Source of the DNA: Apostichopus japonicus
Taxonomy: Eukaryota; Echinodermata; Holothuroidea; Aspidochirotida; Stichopodidae
DNA length: 64,000 bases
Reading direction: 5' to 3'
NCBI RefSeq assembly: GCF_037975245.1
Contig: NC_092568.1
Coordinates: 40,832,631-40,896,630, forward strand
The translations under genes were made by a program, and so were the position numbers. Position 1 is the first letter of the stretch. Each line of letters begins with the position of its first letter. Shown here in pieces: positions 58,101 to 64,000 of the stretch. The notes below the pieces were generated by a model. The model was not told the origin of the DNA. It saw nothing but the letters and a program-made list of their open reading frames with translations, and made no database searches.

Positions 58101-61100
58101 ATTAATCTGGGAATGACTTGAACCGGGTTCCTTATGATTGAAAGGCACTGGCGTTAATCACTGAGCTATTTAAAATGCTGAAAAGCTGATTATTTTAATC
58201 TCCAGGTTCCCTGTACCTGTGCATTCTGGATTCAGCTCTCTGCGAGGAATATAACAAGAAAAAAGAAGCCAAGCAGAAGGAGAAGATGACAACTGAAACC
58301 AAAGAAGATGATATCAAAACAGAGGCAGGAGGAAGGTGAAGAGAAAAAAACTGATTGTCAAAATAAATTATGAAAGAAATATATAATAAATAAACTGCCT
58401 CTAAGAAACCAACTGGGAACAGTGCATGGTTGCAATTTAATATCATCTTTTGGCTTTAGACAAAGATGCTCATATGTGAATTGTTTTTTTGTTTTTTTTA
58501 ACTAATAATTTCCCCTATTTATTAGATATTAAACATTTCTTATCATCATGTGTTTTTCTGTGCTCACATATTTTTGTTATATCCCTTTAATAGTCAGTGT
58601 CTATCTACTTTATATTACACAGATCGGCCAGTCCTGACTCACCAATCATTATGCAAAGACACTGTGAGTAAATTACTAGAGTGAGAAGTACATATCACTC
58701 ACTACAGAAAATCTAGCATTGCATCCATTCATGTAGCCTTTGTATAGTTATGTAATGCTATGCACTATGTCTTGTCAGAACCTACAAGGATGCAATCAGC
58801 TGGTAATAAGGCATGTCAAAACCTATGCCCAGAATTGTATGTGTACTCTAGACTAAAGCTGAGGTAATCTGCTAGGAATCAAAATGTTGAAATTCATAAA
58901 TTAAGTCTTGCTATTTGTTTTGAGTACTACTCAAATGCCTGGCTTTCTGAAGGTATTTTATAAATAATTTGACAATAATGCTAGAAGCTAATCACATACT
59001 TTGTTCTCTAAAGTTTGTGTGAAATCTGATATTGCAACAACCAGCTTCTGTCAAAATGCTCTTTATTGCCTTGAACTTTGCTTCTGTAGTGTTTATGGGA
59101 TATACTTATAATCTTAATGAAGATATTTATCTTTACCATGCCTACATCATTCAAACATGAGTAGTCTACTTTTTTTTGTCCCAGATTCAGATTGAGAAAT
59201 ATGAGAGATGGATATTTTTTCAGTTTTTGTCTTTTAGATGATAGTATTTTTGTTATAAAGACTACAGTGTCCTATTGTGTTGTAGCTGTAACAGTTTAAA
59301 ATGATTTAATTTTGGTACTTTATTACAGATTCCACCTGGCTGTTGTTAGTAGAATGTTGTCATCTTGTCTGTGAGAAACTTGTTTCTGATTGGAGGATGG
59401 AATACTTTGTATCTCTTACTGCTCTAGAACTCTTGTCTGGGTTGGCTAGAGTCAAAATCCATGTAGAAGGTAAGTCTATTATAGCACTCAGCCAACTGGC
59501 ATATGTTGTAGAGAAACTTGAATGGAGGATGGAATACTCTGTATCTCTAACTACTCTATAACTCCTGTCTGGTTTGGCTAGAGTCAAAACCTATGTGGAG
59601 AGCAAGTCTGGTGAAAACTTTCAGTCATTATCTGGTCTATGAGAAGCTCACCTCTGATTGGTGAAAGGAATACTTGTTTCATTATTGTTGAATTATTCTA
59701 ATATTCTTGTCTGTATTGGCTAGAGTGCTAAGTCTTTTTAGAGAGCTCCATGATAGCTCTCAGATGACTGTAGCATTAAACCCAACATAGTATCTCGGTT
59801 AACTATGTTTCATGGGTAACTTCACCTGTACTTGAAGGTAAAATATCGTATCACCACTTTACTGATGAGAAACAAACTCCTGAGAGGTAAATATTTTATC
59901 ATCACTTTACTGATGAGAAACAAACTCCTGAGAGGTAAATATTTTATCACCACTTTAATGATGAGAAACAAACTCCTGAAAAGTAAATATCTTATCACCA
60001 CTTGAATGATGAGAAACAAACTCCTCAAATCCTCTCCTTTCATCTTTGTCTTCTAGATCCTCTGGAGTTGAAGAAGATAGTTAAGTCGATATCTTACCTG
60101 ATAGAGCATCAGTGTAGCTGGCCATCCATGTACCACTCCAGGGATCTACACTCTGTTATTGTAACAGCCTATCATTGCCTAACTGTCTGGCTCTTAGAAC
60201 ACAGTGATTTACTTATGGACAGGGTCAGTTCAATAATGTAGCTACAGTTTAAAACAGATTGTAAAGTGTATATTTTATGTTATGTTAATTTGTTATGTTA
60301 TTTTGTTATGTTATGCCTTAAAACATAGTCAGGTTTTGGATATGCAAGTATTTCAAATGTCAGTTTGACCATTTGTAAAATACATGACAGTACCAGAAGT
60401 TATGAGTAGGTATGCCATGTGACCATGATCTCAGTATGACAACTAAACAATTTATCAGTAAGGTAATGAAGATGAGCAGTTTTTAAATAGCTATACTAGA
60501 GGTACTTGTGAGATGTAGATAAGCCCTATATCTGACAGTTATACTAGACATTGGATAACAGTATTTGATTTATCTCTTGATTTCCATTGATCCATGACAT
60601 TTAAATACCATTGTCCAAGGGCAAGGGTTACTTGTTTAGGAGTGCCAACACAAAGGTGGTTTATTGACTGGTTAAGTGAGTGTGTGGTTACATTATTCTT
60701 TCCCTTCTGTGCAGGAATGTCTCTGTGTTGTGTGGTTACGTTATTCTTTCCTTTCTGTGCAGGAATGTCTCCACTTTGTTGTGTGGTTATGTTATTTATT
60801 TCTTTTCCATTCAGGAATGTCTCCACTGTGTGTTGGAGGTAGTTGAGCTGGGTATATCTGGTAGTAAATCTCAAGTACCTACCTCAGCCACTCCAGAGAT
60901 GAAGCACACCAAGCAATCTAAACCAGCCTCAATGAGAGTAAGAGAAGCTGCAGAAGGTGTGCTGTCTAATGTATTGAACCATGTGGTGAGTTCAGCAAGG
61001 TGCCCTCCCCCAACCCCCCTCACCCACCCTCAACACCAGATGGTGTGAAGAGACCAAATTGGGCCAAAAATGATCTGTAGATTGGTAGAAGAACTTGGAG

Positions 61101-63212
61101 TTTAATATGTATATAATCACTTAATGTCATCTCCCACTATACAATGCATACTGTATACATTTTAACTCATCCTCCTGTTCTAGGTCATTAATTAACACTA
61201 GGAAGGGAGGGGAGGGGTCCCGAGGGGGGGGGAGGGTCTGTCAGTAGATCTATCAAGTAAAGATTATATCCAAGGATGGGAAACAGTTTACCGTTGGACC
61301 AATTAGCCATCTATGAAACTCGCTGCATTGACAAGAATATTATATTTAATGGTGGTTTGTTTACAGGGTACCTTTCCATCTCCGTGTGGCCCCACCTCAA
61401 TAGTCTCCCTCCTGGATGAGGAAACACTGCTGTCCTACCTTGACTACACTCGGAGTGACCAAGCCAAATTCAGGTACTTTGTCCTTGAGAACACCACCCT
61501 GGTAGCCATTTTGGAGGAACATCTTGGTGACACTGAAGGTGAGATACATCTCTATTTGACATTGTAATAACTCCAAGTACTGTGACAACTTCCATGACGA
61601 CATGGTTATCTCTATGACTATATTCTTCCCTAAGTACCTTCATGTCTTACATAGTACATGGCTACTTCCATGACTATGCCTACTACCATTGCCATATGGT
61701 ACCTTCACTATTTGGTTCAATTCCTTACTACATGTTGCTTTGCTATGACCATGATGTTTAACATTTTTGACTACATAACCATAATATTTCTACCATTTTA
61801 CAATATAAAGGAATTCATGCAAATCAAAGCTGCTATGCAAATTTTAATCGCTCATTTATTCCCTTTCCATCCCTTGGTTTTGTTTTGTTTGTTTTTCAGT
61901 GTTGTCCCCAACCGTTGTCATGGTGATAAGAGGTCCAGGTGGAAGAACTGTGTGGTCATTACGGCATAGACATTGTTCAAGAATGGACCAGGTATGTACA
62001 TGTAGATATATATATATATATATATATATATATGCTTATGAAGCTGATTCACATAAAACTAAAATGAATCCCCATAGTTACTAAGCTTTATATGGATGAA
62101 GTAAAGGTTTGACTTGTGGCTCAGGTTCAATGTCCCAGTTGCACTGTGCATTATCATACTTTTCTGTTTAATGTAGTGCATGTAATACATGCTAAGATAT
62201 TCCAGGTATCAACTAGTGGAAAACTAAGATGACCATTTTCATTCAAGTATTAATTTGTGAGTAGCTTAAGTTGTTCAACCAAAGTGAAGCTTCTGGCCAT
62301 TTCTTTTTCTTTACTCTGTTGTACTTATGAATATAGTTTTACCATCTGTTGCCATCACTCCTTTTTTCTATGGTATTAAATGATCAACAGAAGACCACAA
62401 GGAATTGTGATACTACTGTGATAGACTAGTCATTTCTCTGATGAGATGGAACAAAACCTCTCTAAATTTAAATAAAGAACAATCACAGTTATTTATTGTT
62501 TCTAAGGTAAACAGTTTTTTCGTGTGGGATTCTGACTTTTTTTTCAGGAGGATGGTGGCTGTAGCCTTCATTATCCTAACCATCCAGAACCCAAAGAGGA
62601 TGTTGGAACTCATCATGACTTCAAAGTTAGAAACTTTCCACCTTCAGTTGAGATGGCACCTCTGACAAAGGGGTAAGTCCAGGAGAGAGGCAGCAAAATG
62701 AATGCATGAAAAGACACTTGTATCGAGAAAGACTCGGCACAAAGATAGTAACAACATAAGATGCCAAATCCTGCAAGATTCACTAAATAATCTGGTTTAT
62801 CTCGTATATTTGCTAAAGCATTGGTGTATTATTTATTAGCTGTTATTAGGTGGTATTTATTTTGCTCCTTGTTTATTGCGTGTTTGAATTCTTCCAAAGA
62901 TGGTACTCTGCTTTCAAAATTGATGCTCTTGGCTAAACAAATTTCTTCTTCGATCCCAGGGACAAGAGCATTCCTCTTCTGCAAGACATCGAGACACCGA
63001 CATTGAACGCCGACCATGAAATAATCGCTGGTCTGATCGACAAGCAGATAGAGTATGAGGAGTTTACCAGAGAGAAGGCGTCAGAAGAGATTGAGAATGC
63101 CGGCTATCCAAACAGACACATGGAGGCCAAACCACCTCGACCCAAGGAAGACTTCAGCCCTGCTCGGCTACTGCTGTCACACCTCGGATACCTCAGTCTA
63201 GAAAACTTAATG
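43575..63212 (+). CDS. RALGAPB: Ral GTPase-activating protein subunit beta, 5' 20 exons, 3' end beyond the window
   Basis: Obligate partner of the catalytic RalGAP alpha subunit; the complex inactivates RalA/RalB in the cytoplasm downstream of insulin/Akt signalling. Coding exons: 43575-43793, 44532-44727, 46534-46698, 47315-47548, 48255-48515, 48726-49151, 53594-53721, 54292-54459, 55991-56133, 56289-56386, 56841-56987, 58206-58335, 58623-58663, 59329-59469, 60057-60223, 60815-60985, 61367-61538, 61900-61991, 62548-62672, 62960-63212. Phases chain to 3477 nt (1159 codons). Vertebrate RALGAPB is about 1490 aa, and the missing part is the C-terminal Rap/Ran-GAP-like domain. The start at 43575 gives MYSEW, as in vertebrates; an ATG four codons upstream (43563) is in frame. 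Confidence 0.95.
44196..44343 (+). repeat. Degenerate telomere-like repeat in RALGAPB intron 1
   Basis: Repeats of CTAACCC mixed with CTACTTCCTAACCCTACTCC variants. The CCCTAA hexamer is the metazoan telomere motif, but spacing and spacers are irregular, so this may be a minisatellite that only resembles a telomere. Confidence 0.8.
49152..53593 (+). other. RALGAPB intron 6 (4.4 kb)
   Basis: Between the exon 6 donor (49152) and the exon 7 acceptor (53592-53593). Holds the minisatellite at 50930-51340 and a G9 run at 53343. Short ORFs near 52250 and 52600 do not resemble RALGAPB or any family I recognise. Confidence 0.7.
50930..51340. repeat. Minisatellite in the 4.4-kb RALGAPB intron 6 (unit ~70 bp, about 6 copies)
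   Basis: Repeated TACAGTATCATATCACAGAA, TATAAACTTGTATGTTTGGC and AGTGGGGTTGATATTAGCA, moderately diverged. Confidence 0.85.
53594..56987 (+). CDS. RALGAPB: RALGAPB exons 7-11: central region
   Basis: Exon 7 is a Ser/Pro/Gln linker ([19 protein letters not shown]). Exon 8 (54292-54459) has the hallmark [16 protein letters not shown] and ends LTEGLKTEE. Exon 9 (55991-56133) gives [20 protein letters not shown], exon 10 gives [19 protein letters not shown], and exon 11 gives [20 protein letters not shown]. Exon 8's donor is duplicated in nine further tandem copies before exon 9. I take the first copy (54460) as the functional donor because exon 9 is phase 0 and conserved sequence resumes there. 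Confidence 0.9.
54394..55565 (+). repeat. ~121-bp minisatellite built from the 3' part of RALGAPB exon 8 and its donor
   Basis: Each unit holds GAGATACAGACTGG, TGAGGTATTACCTCACC, GGCTTAAAAACTGAAGAG and the donor GTAAGA, then CATATGTGTGGTGATTCTAG and ATGTTCCCTATGAAACAG. Ten donors occur, the first at 54460 and the last near 55556. The last three copies stay open in one frame (55201-55677), whereas the first copies meet a stop at 54501. Confidence 0.93.
57110..57475 (-). mobile_element. Probable SINE/LINE 3' fragment with GCGCTAT motifs
   Basis: On the minus strand the block runs from a C-rich run (about 57463-57475), through a conserved-looking segment (about 57360-57450), to AAGCGCTATGATCGTAT and ATAGCGCTATATC. 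These resemble CR1/L2-derived tails seen elsewhere in the window. No coding capacity. Lies in the RALGAPB intron after exon 11. Confidence 0.4.
57478..57622. repeat. Tandem duplication of ~69 bp in a RALGAPB intron
   Basis: Two copies of ACATGGGTTTTATTATTAAT, AAAGTACACCCAGA and ATGAAA(G)TTACCTTAGTACC. Confidence 0.85.
58080..58172 (-). mobile_element. tRNA-derived SINE head
   Basis: On the minus strand an A-box-like TAGCTCAGTGATTAACGCC (about 58168-58150) is followed about 35 nt later by a B-box-like GGTTCAAGTCATTCC (about 58126-58112), the spacing of a tRNA-type Pol III promoter. The expected acceptor-stem pairing is not evident, so this is a SINE rather than a tRNA gene. The body probably continues towards 57960. 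It sits 34 bases upstream of RALGAPB exon 12. Confidence 0.6.
58206..63212 (+). CDS. RALGAPB: RALGAPB exons 12-20: linker and region preceding the GAP-like domain
   Basis: Exon 12 (58206-58335) starts [20 protein letters not shown] and becomes a charged Lys/Glu linker. The tiny exon 13 (58623-58663, 41 nt) is [13 protein letters not shown]; together they replace the Ser-rich linker of vertebrates. Exon 14 gives [20 protein letters not shown], exon 15 gives [20 protein letters not shown], exon 16 gives [13 protein letters not shown] and [13 protein letters not shown]. Exons 17-19 give [33 protein letters not shown] and [16 protein letters not shown]. Exon 20 (62960-63212) ends [20 protein letters not shown] at donor 63213. 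No later exon is recognisable in the last 788 bases. Confidence 0.92.
59384..59720 (+). repeat. Decayed tandem duplication of RALGAPB exon 14's 3' part
   Basis: The exon segment GAGAAACTTG..GGAGGATGGAATAC..TTGGCTAGAGTCAAAA (59384-59469 plus intron start) is repeated at about 59511-59605 and more weakly at 59640-59730. In copy 2 the donor has become GCAAGT and a stop (TAA) is present, so only the first copy is a usable exon. Confidence 0.8.
59838..60030. repeat. ~46-bp minisatellite just before RALGAPB exon 15
   Basis: Four copies of GTAAATATTTTATCACCACT, TTACTGATGAGAAACAAACT and CCTGAGAG. It stops about 25 bp before the acceptor at 60056, so it does not include the splice site, unlike the exon-edge arrays. 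Confidence 0.9.
60685..60832 (+). repeat. Triplicated acceptor region of RALGAPB exon 16
   Basis: Three tandem copies of TGTGGTTA..TTATT..TTCTTT..CAG|GAATGTCTC have AGs ending at 60714, 60762 and 60814 (spacing 48 and 52). Only the third continues into conserved [11 protein letters not shown]. Confidence 0.85.
61999..62032. repeat. (AT)n microsatellite in a RALGAPB intron
   Basis: Alternating A/T run beginning just after the donor of exon 18 at 61992. Confidence 0.95.
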
Positions 63213-64000
63213 GTTAGTTTGATGAAAGTTGAAACCAGCTCTGCGGTCTGTTGTCATGACCAAAAAGCAGCTGTTTGCATTTTGTCAGCAATATCACCTG
63301 CCAAGGTTTGCTAAGAAATAGGATTGCAATCAATCAAACCAAGTCACTGCTCTCAAGGTTTTTCACAAAGTGAACATTAATGGGCCAGTTATTTATGATT
63401 CCAAGCGGTTCTCAACATTGGGGATCTAATGTTTCACAATGTGAACATTAATGAGCAAGTTATTAAGGATTCCAAGCGGTTCTCATCATCAGGGATCTAA
63501 TGTTTCACAATGTGAACATTAATGAGCAAGTTATTGATGATTCCAAGTGGTTCTCAACATCAGGGATCTAATATTTCACAAAGTGAACATTAATGAGCAA
63601 GAAATTTATGATTCCAACCGGTTCTCAACATCGGTGATCTCCAGTCACGCCCCAAATCAACAAGGACACTGTCATATCAGTCCTTTTCTAGTTCCGAAAA
63701 CTTGACAAGCTGGAGTCACTGAAGTCACTGAGAATTCCTTTGAGGAATCTCTGACGGACACTTCTGGACAAACTGCTTGCACATTCTGTAATGCATGCAT
63801 AGTGTGACATATTTGAGGTAACATTCAGTTTTTACCACTCATAACTAGCGCTTGTTAGCTAAGAAAAGTAGCCCACCATTTATTTGGCAAGTTACAAACC
63901 TCTTCAAACATATTTTCACGACTAGTACATAAATATGTTACAGCTATCTTGAGAGATCTGTAAACAGTATAGATCACACGCATTAGTACTACCCAGAGTC
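63213..64000 (+). other. RALGAPB intron after exon 20, running off the window
   Basis: Starts at donor GTTAGT (63213). Holds the four-copy minisatellite and no exon matching the next conserved part of the protein. Confidence 0.6.
63355..63640. repeat. ~73-bp minisatellite in the last RALGAPB intron of the window (4 copies)
   Basis: Repeated TTTCACAAAGTGAACATTAA, TGAGCAAGTTATT, GATTCCAAGCGGTTCTCAAC and ATCAGGGATCTAATG. Confidence 0.9.

Noticed and set aside
58080-58172. tRNA gene
   Set aside because: A- and B-box-like motifs are present but cloverleaf stems are not, so it is called a SINE head.
63691-63750. Possible RALGAPB exon after TTTTCTAG
   Set aside because: It would read SEN-like sequence and then stop soon; it does not match the conserved continuation after LSLENLM.

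Overview
This window is intron-rich animal nuclear DNA. Short coding exons (41-426 nt) with GT..AG boundaries are separated by AT-rich introns, and the intergenic DNA is full of degraded transposons, minisatellites and long G/C homopolymers. The protein sequences, the TAGGCCTA-type oligomers and the repeat style suggest an invertebrate deuterostome, most likely an echinoderm such as a sea cucumber. The species call is inference only.

Three conserved genes can be assembled exon by exon with consistent reading phase. (1) CMTR1, minus strand, start codon at 11148-11150, twelve coding exons down to 342, C-terminal part beyond the left edge: the cap-1 mRNA 2'-O-ribose methyltransferase, with G-patch, SAM loop and K-D-K-E residues. 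(2) MCM8, plus strand, 22017 to 41250, complete: 22 coding exons plus a 3' UTR exon, about 843 aa, an AAA+ helicase of homologous recombination. (3) RALGAPB, plus strand, from 43575 through the right edge: 20 coding exons (about 1159 aa) of the non-catalytic beta subunit of the Ral GTPase-activating complex, with the C-terminal GAP-fold domain outside the window. CMTR1 and MCM8 are head to head across about 10.9 kb; MCM8 and RALGAPB are in tandem. The three act in different processes (RNA capping, DNA repair, small-GTPase signalling) and nothing suggests joint function.

The CMTR1-MCM8 gap (11.15-22.0 kb) is a transposon graveyard. It holds a hAT-like element with TATAA target duplications, split by a second copy of itself with CTTAG duplications, which is in turn split by a 385-bp hAT-type MITE with 8-bp duplications. 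Further right is a 646-bp GGG-ended MITE with 8-bp duplications. Introns hold LINE remnants at about 3.4, 5.0, 9.6-11.0 and 34.4 kb, a second copy of the 385-bp MITE family (30.2 kb) and a tRNA-derived SINE (58.1 kb). A TTAA-bounded MITE dimer sits just upstream of RALGAPB.

The most unusual feature is a recurring pattern in MCM8 and RALGAPB. At five exons the tandem-repeat unit includes the edge of the exon together with its splice site. The result is arrays of up to 18 donors or 12 acceptors beside the presumed real one. This may be a minisatellite birth process tied to AG|GT junctions, and it could affect splicing.
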